Source of the DNA: SURF-24 sp964537965
GTDB lineage: Bacteria; Bacteroidota; Ignavibacteria; Ignavibacteriales; SURF-24
Length of the DNA: 16,668 nucleotides
Assembly (NCBI GenBank): GCA_964537965.1
Contig: CAZIDB010000101.1
Location: forward strand, 1-16,668
Direction of reading: 5' to 3'
The translations under genes and the position numbers were made by a program. Shown here in pieces: positions 9,701 to 16,141 of this stretch; positions within the stretch are counted from its first letter, which is position 1, and every line of letters starts with the position of its first letter. A model generated the notes under the pieces. That model was given only the letters and a program-made list of their open reading frames with translations, did not search any database and was not told the DNA's origin.

Positions 9701-10319
9701 TGTATGTAGTCCGGAAGTACCCGGCAATTTCTTCTTCATTCTTTGAATATAATTTATCTGCGAGCGCAAGAATATTTTTTCTCTTATCAACAAGGTTAAT
9801 AAGTTCTGCTGCAAGTAAATTCTTTGAACCAAAGAGTCTTATAAGATTTTTTATTTCGCTTTCAAACCCGGGTTGCTTTAATGATGAACTAATAATTTCC
9901 TCAACCGATAGCTGAATCAGTTCATCCGAATATGCCCTGTCAATCGGTACAAAGTTAGCATCTATCCTGGCTTCCGAAGGAAATTCTTTTAATATATTAA
10001 TGCAGAAAGCATGAATTGTAGAGATGTTAGCGGATACAAGCTGGCGCCTTATTCTTTCAAGTTTTTCCTTTTCATCAGCGTTCGAACTTATATCAAGGCG
10101 TCGTTCTACTTCATCTGATATTTTTTTGAAAAGCTCGGATGCCGCTTTCTCTGTAAACGTGATTGCAACAAGATTCCTTAAGGATAAATTTTCATTTACT
10201 GCTATCTCAACAAATCGTCTTGAAAGTACAAACGTTTTTCCCGAGCCGGCATTCGCAGTTAATGAGATATGCTCATTATATTTTAATGCGGCTGACTGAT
10301 AAGGTGTAATGCGGTTCAT
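6783..10319 (-). CDS. AddA-like UvrD/PcrA-family helicase with C-terminal Fe-S PD-(D/E)XK nuclease
   Basis: 1178 residues; predicted to unwind and degrade double-strand DNA ends for recombination repair. Superfamily 1A helicase motifs appear in order: Walker A TANAGSGKT (21-29), motif Ia AITFTEKAASEL, Walker B IMVDEYQDTNEIQ (about 380-392), motif III LFIVGDEKQSIYMFRDAE, motif IV LPHSFRM, motif V LMTLHQSKGLEF (about 730) and motif VI LYVGITRAKDLL (about 811). The C-terminal nuclease has GIIDKLVI and LIVDYKTDN (about 1055-1080), carrying the PD-(D/E)XK acidic and Lys residues. Four cysteines could ligate a 4Fe-4S cluster: one in YNQCPVKYYL (about 929) and three in the last 16 residues (CSKCVFSKNDGTC), the arrangement seen in AddB, Cas4 and Dna2. 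No AddB-like partner gene is in the window. A ribosome binding site AGGTGAG (10332-10326) lies 7 nt before the ATG. The gene starts 22 bp after the kinase gene. Confidence 0.93.
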   Translation of the reverse strand: MNRITPYQSAALKYNEHISLTANAGSGKTFVLSRRFVEIAVNENLSLRNLVAITFTEKAASELFKKISDEVERRLDISSNADEKEKLERIRRQLVSANISTIHAFCINILKEFPSEARIDANFVPIDRAYSDELIQLSVEEIISSSLKQPGFESEIKNLIRLFGSKNLLAAELINLVDKRKNILALADKLYSKNEEEIAGYFRTTYIETSKALFDEKIKQLILFTDEINIAVLSKDAGNKIAPEISCIILKLKQQNDFNASLALIHTLAGLLLTKSGAVLQKGYLGKNKDAFTKQISFIEETMNDLADFSVMQDDNKQELELARFGKILISVFKRILERYEDKKHLNGYLDFEDILIKTKLLLSSSEIGDKLFENYKYIMVDEYQDTNEIQFDIIMPILDYLARGNLFIVGDEKQSIYMFRDAELEVFNRTKELISEDASPEKLLMLPHSFRMAPDICLFTNIVFSKLFENPNRYFNDVGYNELVCSRDDNIEGNIEFIISDADASEDSEAVLVAKRIKQLVTGVDFTKYKYEDFTILCRKRKSFDEIEDAFTLLNIPYTIVGGKGFYQQQVIYDIYNYLNFLINVKNDAALVGLLRSPFFTISDAEIFEISLEEGENYWDKFINYSEGKNRLAQVSKILNENIELAWNIDIPILIKKIIEDTGYLAVIAAGPRGKHEIASIEKLVRISNSFFNQGLKSLYDFVRFLEDATSNRVDEGEPGISLLDDAVKLMTLHQSKGLEFKAVVLYNSQEHSAVSTVKAKTIQADKDYGLLTSLPADSYFSQYQNAPVISLYNYITRKKNNAETKRQLYVGITRAKDLLIVSGSKKNSDFHKDSYLGLLAAGLENELQQEINLNGELQFLKYEKDSYQSTRKNIRLTIPVINQIEFSDNPELKKNEKEIVQLKDKTAGISDVQEEEIISATKVAVYNQCPVKYYLTYELGYLDIYVNYKRSLKDFDFYNSEEKEHRIMADIKGKIVHTVLEKECDLEDQGILVDSLLSNEKELQFQSAEAVEKLKQDILGTVQTYFLSINYKTLKRFKNYFNEYKIYAKEKDYFLFGIIDKLVIENDSALIVDYKTDNIAKDEIPERFEQYKTQLLFYAYLVGRSIPKIIKFVLQIIFLSYPDDVFKIELKRDELIQIKNLVEEFVSKTRNVEYVKNLSHCSKCVFSKNDGTCVKA

Positions 10320-10341
10320 AATTTACTCACCTGAAAAATTA

Positions 10342-13300
10342 TTAAACCAACCTGTTCATTGTTACCAGGATACATGTTCCTTTCTCATTTGAATATTCAA
10401 CCCTGATGCCCGCATTTATTGACTCAAGGAATTTCTTCGCTAATTTCAAACCTATACCCATTCCCTTTTCCTTTGTTGTAAAGTTCGGTTCAAAAATTCT
10501 TGAGATAAATTCTTCCGGAATTCCTTTCCCGTTATCTATTATTCTGATGCTTACTTCTTTACCTTCAGATTCAACTTTTATATTAACTGCGGTTGCTTTT
10601 GCCTGAATTGAATTGCGGATAAGATTTATAAATGTTCTTTTTAAGTGATCTTTATCGGCTTCAACTGTTATTTCATTATTAACGGAATCGAGCTCTATTT
10701 TTACTTTCTCATCAATAAATAAATTTCTTACTTCCTCAATTGAACTGATAAGATTAATTACTTCTAATTTCGGTTTGGGCATACGCGTAAAACTGCTAAA
10801 CTCCGAGGCGATGTTGCTTAAAGTATCAATCTGGTTAATTATTGTATTTGATACTTTATCAAATATAGAATCGAATTTAACCGAGCGATCTTTGTAAGCA
10901 ATTACAAGCTGCTGAACGGCAAGCTTCATTGGGGTTAAGGGATTTTTAATTTCGTGAGCAACCTGCCTTGCCATTTCCTTCCAGGCGTTTTCTCTTTCAA
11001 GCTCGGCAAGTTCAGTCTGACTTTTCTTTAATTGCTGAATCATCAGGTTAAAACCTTTAACAAGATCACCAACTTCCCCTTTCTGGAATTCCTGCACTTC
11101 AATGCTCAGGTCGCCTTCGGCAACCGATTCTGTTGCCCTTGTTAATTTCCTGATAGGAGAAGAAATTCTGTTTGCAAGAAAAGCGCTTAAAATTATTATA
11201 AGAATAATTGCAATTGAATAACTCCCGAATAAGAAAACATCAAACTCCTCACCGGTAATCGGAAGCGAAACTTTGTTAAATACATCGGCAACCTGGATTA
11301 TATAATCATAGCTGCCTACTGTAATTTTCTTATAGAAACTATTGAACTTATAATCCTCAAATGAATCTTCCTCAAGTTCTTCTGTGAAGCCAAGGCTTTC
11401 AAATTTGGAATACACATTCGGATTAATAATGTCCGGTAACAAACCTGATAAATTAAATTCCTGCCTGGAACTGAAATAAAGTTTCTCGTTCTTATAAATT
11501 GTAAAATTAATATCAAGCTGATCGGTTGCATTTCGGAACAACTGCTGCTGGTTTTCATTCTTGTTCAGGTTATTCTTGAAATACTTTTCAAGATTTAAAG
11601 TCTTATCCTTCAAAGTATTTTTTGTTGCTTCAATATTTTTCTGGTCAGTAAGACTCCTGTTATAAACTGCAAGAAAGATTAATGGGAATAATGAGATAAA
11701 TAAAAAGGCAGTCAGTAATTGTATCCTGAAAGTAAGCTTGATAATTTTTGCACGGTATAACTGAATTGCAAATCCAATTATAAGATAAACCGTAAGGAAG
11801 AGGATATGGACAAAGAATACTTTAAGAAAATTATATAAACTCCATGAGAATTTTTTCTCTTTTAATGCCACGGCAAGAATTCGGTTATCATCATTTTCAG
11901 CAAATTTTAAAACATAAGCAGAGTAATCGTCTCCGCTGTGGTTCAGGCTAATCCATGCTTCATTGTTAAGAAACCTGGCGGAAATAATTTTCTTTGTTAT
12001 TTCAAATGACGGGGTTATATCTCCGTAAACATTTTCAAGTTTATCATTCCGGTATTCAAAAATCTTAAGCGTTTCAAAATCAACTGTGGAGTTAAGCATA
12101 TTAAATTCCGGTGAGATGAATCCCGGGTAGTCAATCCTGCCGTAATTGGTTTCATCATACAGGATTGAAACAACAACATAACCAAGCAGAACATCACTGT
12201 CTCTTATCGGAATTACTCCTGAAGTAATCTTTCCTTCAAGCTGAGCAGGATAATAATTATCGAATATTTTTAATCCATCAATTTCAGTTTGAAGAATTTG
12301 CGGATTAACCCTGTATTTTTCGTCCAGCTCAATTCCGAAACTTCCAAGCAGATTTTTTTTCCTGTCCAACAGTGCAACAGAAGAATTAAGTTTTTCTTTC
12401 TGAAGCTGGCTGCCGCTCCAAATTATAAATGCGGCTGATTCATAGTTAGTTAACCTGTCCTTGAGCGCCCTGTAAGTTTCATCAATGTTCTCGGCATTTA
12501 TCAAAGATTGAGTGACAAGAAATTCAAGCCAGGTACTGCTTGTTCTTGTTAATTCATAGGCAGTGGTTTTTAAGGATTCATTCTCAAGTTTTGAATTATA
12601 GTAATTCATTAAGCCGATTGTAACAATTGAAGCAGTCAAAACTACATATGCATAGTTGTAAGTGTTATCAACTCTCTGAAAATAAATTTTGAATGATAAA
12701 GCAATTATTAAAGTAAGGTAAATAACACGGATTAAATCATTTCCCTGCGGATCTGCCTGCATAAGATCATAAATCCAGCCAAGCACCTGCAGCAATATGA
12801 AAAGAATGAAAAATATTCCGACGATTGTTCTTCCATCCGGTTTCTTTATCGGGAAATATTCTACAATGATGAGTACAAAAGCGATAGAAACAATTACACA
12901 AGAAAATCCTAACAGCAAAACATTTAATTCCATTAATCCTATCGGTAGATTCGGAAGCAACCCCGGTTCTTTAAAATATCGTAAGGAAGAATCGAATATG
13001 ACGCTTTTGACAGCAGCGCCCAACCCGCGAAGCATAATTAAAAGCAAAGGAATTAAGATTAAAAAAAGTAATGCGAATTTCTTTTTATCTGCCTGAACAT
13101 TGTGCTGCCTGACGGTAAGACTTGAAAAAGTAATTTTAAAAAAGCTGAACGAAAAGATTAAAAGAAAGATAACTGTTATTAATAATTCAATCGGAGATTT
13201 TACAATGCCCATTCCAAACGTAGATGCAAAAAACGATGCATCGGTTACAGGACTTTCTATAAGCACCGATGGAATATCTAACCAGAACATTGCATATCTT

Positions 13301-14172
13301 AAACCCGCCAGAAGAACCGTATAGAAAACAAATTGAAGCCATTTTCTTTTTATTCTCTTTATATCCGAATAAAATCCAAGCATCAAAAAAAATAATGCTG
13401 CAAGGGCTAAAATAGATTGGACTTTGCTGATCTCTTCATTTAGAGTTAACAGGCGGGAATCCAACGAAGGCTTGCTTAAAGTAATAACTCCGATTTTCTT
13501 TTCTTTATTGTTAAGTATCTCAATTGAAAACTTTCTTCCGTCCCGCGTCTTCTTTGCAAACGGCGAATAATTAAATTCAACCTCGGTAAGATATTTCTGT
13601 GTAAGTTCTTTTGTTAAGGAAATATTCCTTGAATATTCATTATCAATTTCAAAATGTTTCTCAATCGGAACACCGACAGCAAGATAAAATGATTTGCCGG
13701 CACTCAGTGTATCGATTACGGTTAAATATGTAACAAGACTTGAGCGGTAAAAAAAGGCTTCACCTAACCTGAAGTTAAGCGGGAAAAAATCTTCCTGCGG
13801 AATTGGTACTTTGTTTGTCCAGCCGATTAACTTTTCATTCTTGTTGATTACCTCGGCTGAATAATCCTTAAAATTATTTGCCGCAAGCAGTTTAAGTACA
13901 TTGCCCTGCTCATTATTATTGCCAAGAGATTTTCTGACCTGGTTTTTAATTCTTACAGCAACAAGGAGTAAATCTTTTTGTTGTTTATCTAACTTTGTAA
14001 GAACTCCATTTTCAATTTCGGCAATATTTTTCTTTAACTCATTTTCCCAGTTATTCTTTTTATGTTCCTGCAGAATAGGCGCAACAATGGCAAGTACAAT
14101 TATTGAAAGCAATAAAAGCAGGAATCCGGAGAAATATATTTTTTTTCTGGATTTAAAATATTTGCCGAACAT
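10342..14172 (-). CDS. NtrY-like sensor histidine kinase with about 12 membrane segments
   Basis: 1276 residues, about twice the usual kinase length. Predicted membrane segments: 13-34, 251-270, 279-299, 322-349, 366-385, 412-438, 449-471, 482-499, 507-525, 783-806, 815-837 and 977-1001. These enclose three large extracytoplasmic regions (about 35-250, 526-782 and 838-976). The cytosolic part has HAMP (about 1002-1052), then the phospho-acceptor motif VAHEIKNPLTPMKL with His1073; the NPLTP form is typical of NtrY and its relatives. The ATPase domain shows the N box (NLIRNSIQA), G1 (IIDNGKGIPEEF, about 1208) and G2 (GMGIGLKLAKKFLES). It ends there with no receiver domain, so a separate response regulator must exist elsewhere. 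The ATG follows the stop of the DUF4783-like gene after 2 bp, so translation is probably coupled. The ligand is unknown; the NtrY likeness does not by itself show a nitrogen role. Confidence 0.93.
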   Translation of the reverse strand: MFGKYFKSRKKIYFSGFLLLLLSIIVLAIVAPILQEHKKNNWENELKKNIAEIENGVLTKLDKQQKDLLLVAVRIKNQVRKSLGNNNEQGNVLKLLAANNFKDYSAEVINKNEKLIGWTNKVPIPQEDFFPLNFRLGEAFFYRSSLVTYLTVIDTLSAGKSFYLAVGVPIEKHFEIDNEYSRNISLTKELTQKYLTEVEFNYSPFAKKTRDGRKFSIEILNNKEKKIGVITLSKPSLDSRLLTLNEEISKVQSILALAALFFLMLGFYSDIKRIKRKWLQFVFYTVLLAGLRYAMFWLDIPSVLIESPVTDASFFASTFGMGIVKSPIELLITVIFLLIFSFSFFKITFSSLTVRQHNVQADKKKFALLFLILIPLLLIMLRGLGAAVKSVIFDSSLRYFKEPGLLPNLPIGLMELNVLLLGFSCVIVSIAFVLIIVEYFPIKKPDGRTIVGIFFILFILLQVLGWIYDLMQADPQGNDLIRVIYLTLIIALSFKIYFQRVDNTYNYAYVVLTASIVTIGLMNYYNSKLENESLKTTAYELTRTSSTWLEFLVTQSLINAENIDETYRALKDRLTNYESAAFIIWSGSQLQKEKLNSSVALLDRKKNLLGSFGIELDEKYRVNPQILQTEIDGLKIFDNYYPAQLEGKITSGVIPIRDSDVLLGYVVVSILYDETNYGRIDYPGFISPEFNMLNSTVDFETLKIFEYRNDKLENVYGDITPSFEITKKIISARFLNNEAWISLNHSGDDYSAYVLKFAENDDNRILAVALKEKKFSWSLYNFLKVFFVHILFLTVYLIIGFAIQLYRAKIIKLTFRIQLLTAFLFISLFPLIFLAVYNRSLTDQKNIEATKNTLKDKTLNLEKYFKNNLNKNENQQQLFRNATDQLDINFTIYKNEKLYFSSRQEFNLSGLLPDIINPNVYSKFESLGFTEELEEDSFEDYKFNSFYKKITVGSYDYIIQVADVFNKVSLPITGEEFDVFLFGSYSIAIILIIILSAFLANRISSPIRKLTRATESVAEGDLSIEVQEFQKGEVGDLVKGFNLMIQQLKKSQTELAELERENAWKEMARQVAHEIKNPLTPMKLAVQQLVIAYKDRSVKFDSIFDKVSNTIINQIDTLSNIASEFSSFTRMPKPKLEVINLISSIEEVRNLFIDEKVKIELDSVNNEITVEADKDHLKRTFINLIRNSIQAKATAVNIKVESEGKEVSIRIIDNGKGIPEEFISRIFEPNFTTKEKGMGIGLKLAKKFLESINAGIRVEYSNEKGTCILVTMNRLV

Positions 14173-14174
14173 TC

Positions 14175-14633
14175 TTAATTAATTGAGATGTGAGAAATTT
14201 TCCAACTGTTACCAATAACTTTCAGAGAGATATAAACCTGAGAACTTTTTCTTACTCCTTTAACCTCGTATTTAAAATAACCGGCGGCATACGGGTTATC
14301 AGATTTATCATCTGACGTAACAAAACGGAAATTTATAGGTTTATAAACACTGAAATAGTTTTGAAGTATAAAGAAAAACTGGTTTGGGCTGTAATACCCT
14401 GAAACCCCATCCTTTAAGCTGGCGTATGTCTGAGAACTGAAAAACTTCGCAAACTTTTCAACATCACCGGTGTTAAAACCTTCTTCAATCTTTGTAAAGA
14501 TTGCTTTAGGTGTTTCCCCATCAACCTTTTGGTGATGAAGATTGTCCCCTTTATCCTGCCCACTTACATAAAGTGAAAGACAAATAAAAACGACCGGTAA
14601 AAATTTAAGTTTATATAACAAATGTTTCATCAT
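14175..14633 (-). CDS. Secreted DUF4783-like (NTF2/SnoaL-type) protein
   Basis: 152 residues. The signal peptide is at about 5-25 (LLYKLKFLPVVFICLSLYVSGQ), so the product is exported. The mature part has the layout of DUF4783, a small cone-shaped NTF2-like domain: a first helix AIFTKIEEGFNTGDVEKFAKFF, then SSQTYASLKDGVSGYYSPNQFFFILQNYF, then strands PINFRFVTSDD, AAGYFKYEVKG, SSQVYISLKVIGNSWKISHISI. Proteins of this kind usually bind small ligands or have no known activity; no catalytic residues can be named. Two adjacent Met codons (14633 and 14630) are both possible starts; I kept the outer one. It is the first gene of the kinase-helicase-RDD operon and ends 2 bp before the kinase start. A role as an accessory factor to the kinase is possible but only inferred from position. 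Confidence 0.78.
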   Translation of the reverse strand: MMKHLLYKLKFLPVVFICLSLYVSGQDKGDNLHHQKVDGETPKAIFTKIEEGFNTGDVEKFAKFFSSQTYASLKDGVSGYYSPNQFFFILQNYFSVYKPINFRFVTSDDKSDNPYAAGYFKYEVKGVRKSSQVYISLKVIGNSWKISHISIN

Positions 14634-14659
14634 TTCTTTAACTTCATCAAAATCACTTA

Positions 14660-14667
14660 CAAATATA
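14660..14667 (-). promoter_or_regulatory. Promoter -7 element (TAnnTTTG type) for the kinase-helicase operon
   Basis: On the minus strand this reads TATATTTG, an exact match to the Bacteroidota -7 consensus TAnnTTTG. It lies 26 bp before the DUF4783-like start codon, which would give a leader of roughly 20 nt. No TTG is found at the expected -33 spacing, because that region is taken up by the terminator hairpin of the gene upstream. Position and exact match make it plausible; the missing -33 element lowers confidence. Confidence 0.5.
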
Positions 14668-14670
14668 GAA

Positions 14671-14695
14671 AAAGCATACTAATAAAGTATGCTTT
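14671..14695 (-). terminator. Rho-independent terminator of the FN3 lipoprotein gene
   Basis: A perfect 10-bp inverted repeat (AAAGCATACT at 14671-14680 and AGTATGCTTT at 14686-14695) encloses a 5-nt loop. On the minus strand the stem ends in a GCTTTTTC run, giving a short U-tract. It lies 37 bp after the stop of the FN3 lipoprotein gene (14733) and directly before the promoter element of the next operon. The stem is AT-rich, so efficiency may be moderate. Confidence 0.75.
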
Positions 14696-14732
14696 CCCTT
14701 GTTTTTAATCAAAATATTGAGTTACAATTTTC

Positions 14733-15557
14733 TTACGAGCGTTTACCGACTCTTGTCTTAAATTCTTCTTTGTTAAGCGGTTCTCTTTTATCCGGTCTTC
14801 TGTTGGCTTTAAGTTCATCATTACCTTCAACTGTCTGGTAAGCCCAGTCAAAAACAACTCTTTCACTTGTAATATTCTTTATTCTAATCTTAGCATAGTG
14901 GTTATCCCACGTCCAGATTACATAAGTATGACCAACAATTGCGATTGCATCTTTAGTATTTGACCAGCCGGATGTAGGAGCATATGAAATATCATATATG
15001 TCTTTTGTCTGTCCCATATCCTGAATATCAGAATCTCTCCATACATCCAGATAGAAAGTACCGTCATAATTTTCAAAGAAGAAATCCGTATCTAAACTAT
15101 CATAAGCAATAACGCTATAATTTGAAAAATCGTAACCAGAGTTATTTGGAAATTCAAGATAATTAAATATAGTCTGATTAAATCCTTCAGGTCTTGGAGT
15201 ATCATAAGCTAAATCTTCGCTCAGGTCACTTTCATTGCCGTTATAATCGTAAGCAGTTACAGCATAGTAATAAGTTTCACCGTTTTCAGCTCCATAATCT
15301 ATGTAATAGTTATTTTCAGTTGAGCCTAAGAGTTCATATTTGTAGTCATCCCAACTGAAATAAACATTATAGCCAGCAACGTCTCGTTCAGGATTTTCAT
15401 CCCACATAATATCAACCCGGTTATCACCGGTAACAGTATAAATGTTAGTTGGCGGTGATGGAGGCTCATCGTCAAACTCGTCGAAATCATGAATATCGCA
15501 GCCGTAATAAAGTATTGCAGCCGATAATAAAAGTAATGTTAAAAATATCTTTTTCAT
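14733..15557 (-). CDS. Lipoprotein with FN3 domain and a conserved-looking C-terminal beta domain
   Basis: 274 residues from the chosen start. I prefer the ATG at 15557 (MKKIFLTL) over the one 4 codons upstream (15569), because it gives a standard lysine-rich signal start and has GAGG about 8 nt before it. A hydrophobic signal ends in LYYGC with Cys20, a lipobox-like site, then an acidic linker (DIHDFDEFDDEPPSPP). One fibronectin type III domain follows (about 37-122), with the typical DIMWDENPERDVAGYNVYFS and TYYYAVTAYDYNGNESDLS strands. The rest (about 130-274) includes a strand pair GHTYVIWTWDNHYAKIRI and VVFDWAYQTVEGNDEL, and a basic tail. This recalls surface lipoproteins with a HmuY-like strand pattern, but that is a weak resemblance. 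It is likely exposed on the cell surface or in the periplasm. It stands alone, with its own terminator. Confidence 0.82.
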   Translation of the reverse strand: MKKIFLTLLLLSAAILYYGCDIHDFDEFDDEPPSPPTNIYTVTGDNRVDIMWDENPERDVAGYNVYFSWDDYKYELLGSTENNYYIDYGAENGETYYYAVTAYDYNGNESDLSEDLAYDTPRPEGFNQTIFNYLEFPNNSGYDFSNYSVIAYDSLDTDFFFENYDGTFYLDVWRDSDIQDMGQTKDIYDISYAPTSGWSNTKDAIAIVGHTYVIWTWDNHYAKIRIKNITSERVVFDWAYQTVEGNDELKANRRPDKREPLNKEEFKTRVGKRS

Positions 15558-15821
15558 TTCACACCTCATTTAGTCTGTTTTCAATTTCAATAGTATTATT
15601 ACAATCATAGTGCCAGCATATTACTTCGCTTTCAGCTTAAAAATAAATGATTCTAACTTTTATATTGTATTTTAATTTGTACACCGGTGTTTGGAAAGTT
15701 GGAATAATGAAAAGATTTGAAAGACGGAATATCAGAAAAGAAATTATTTGAATGATTAGATGGTTACCTGTATGTACCTATAAAATTCCAGAGAATATGG
15801 ATGATTAAAGGTGAGGTTTCA

Positions 15822-15854
15822 GAATATGACAATTGAATTGCCATTGAATAACAA
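15822..15854. repeat. Three 11-bp degenerate units, same family as 16142-16218
   Basis: Three 11-bp units in a row: GAATATGACAA, TTGAATTGCCA and TTGAATAACAA. The central 24 bases (15826-15849) occur again exactly at 16179-16202, inside the longer 11-bp array, about 353 bp away in the same orientation. Confidence 0.75.
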
Positions 15855-15879
15855 TCCAGACAGCAAGTAAATGGATTGG

Positions 15880-15911
15880 TGCAAGGTTGCTAGAATACAA
15901 GGATGCAAGTT
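15880..15911. repeat. Four degenerate 8-bp units (TGCAAGGn)
   Basis: Four consecutive octamers around the consensus TGCAAGGn, for example TGCAAGGT at 15880-15887 and TGCAAGTT at 15904-15911. The second unit is the most diverged. Confidence 0.5.
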
Positions 15912-15921
15912 GATGCTTTAA

Positions 15922-15956
15922 TATCGAATATCGAATAAGGAATAATGAATTACGAA
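15922..15956. repeat. Five degenerate 7-bp units (TAnnGAA)
   Basis: Five consecutive heptamers all ending in GAA: two exact copies of TATCGAA, then TAAGGAA, TAATGAA and TTACGAA. The fixed GAA and variable middle bases make this the clearest of the short arrays after the 11-bp one. Confidence 0.7.
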
Positions 15957-15994
15957 CAGCGCTACTTTACCTCAGCCTCCGCTTTAGCCTCAAT

Positions 15995-16030
15995 GATTGT
16001 CTATTGTCGATTGAAGGATTGAAATTTGAA
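15995..16030. repeat. Five degenerate 7-bp units (GATTGnn)
   Basis: Heptamers GATTGTC, TATTGTC and GATTGAA are followed by one extra G (16016) and then GATTGAA and ATTTGAA. The single-base insertion breaks phase once. Confidence 0.5.
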
Positions 16031-16051
16031 ACTGATGCTTACATTAGTAAG

Positions 16052-16079
16052 GTCAAAAGTGAGAAGTCAAACACCAAAA
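16052..16079. repeat. Four degenerate 7-bp units (GTCAAAA)
   Basis: Heptamers GTCAAAA, GTGAGAA, GTCAAAC and ACCAAAA follow each other without a gap. The purine-rich composition raises the chance of coincidence. Confidence 0.4.
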
Positions 16080-16105
16080 GAGAAGCAATTGAATTACGGG
16101 GGATG

Positions 16106-16137
16106 TGTGATTCGGAGAATGGGTGAATCGGTGAACT
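16106..16137. repeat. Four degenerate 8-bp units (GGTGAATC)
   Basis: Octamers TGTGATTC, GGAGAATG, GGTGAATC and GGTGAACT follow each other without a gap and end five bases before the 11-bp array begins. Confidence 0.5.
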
Positions 16138-16141
16138 GCTA

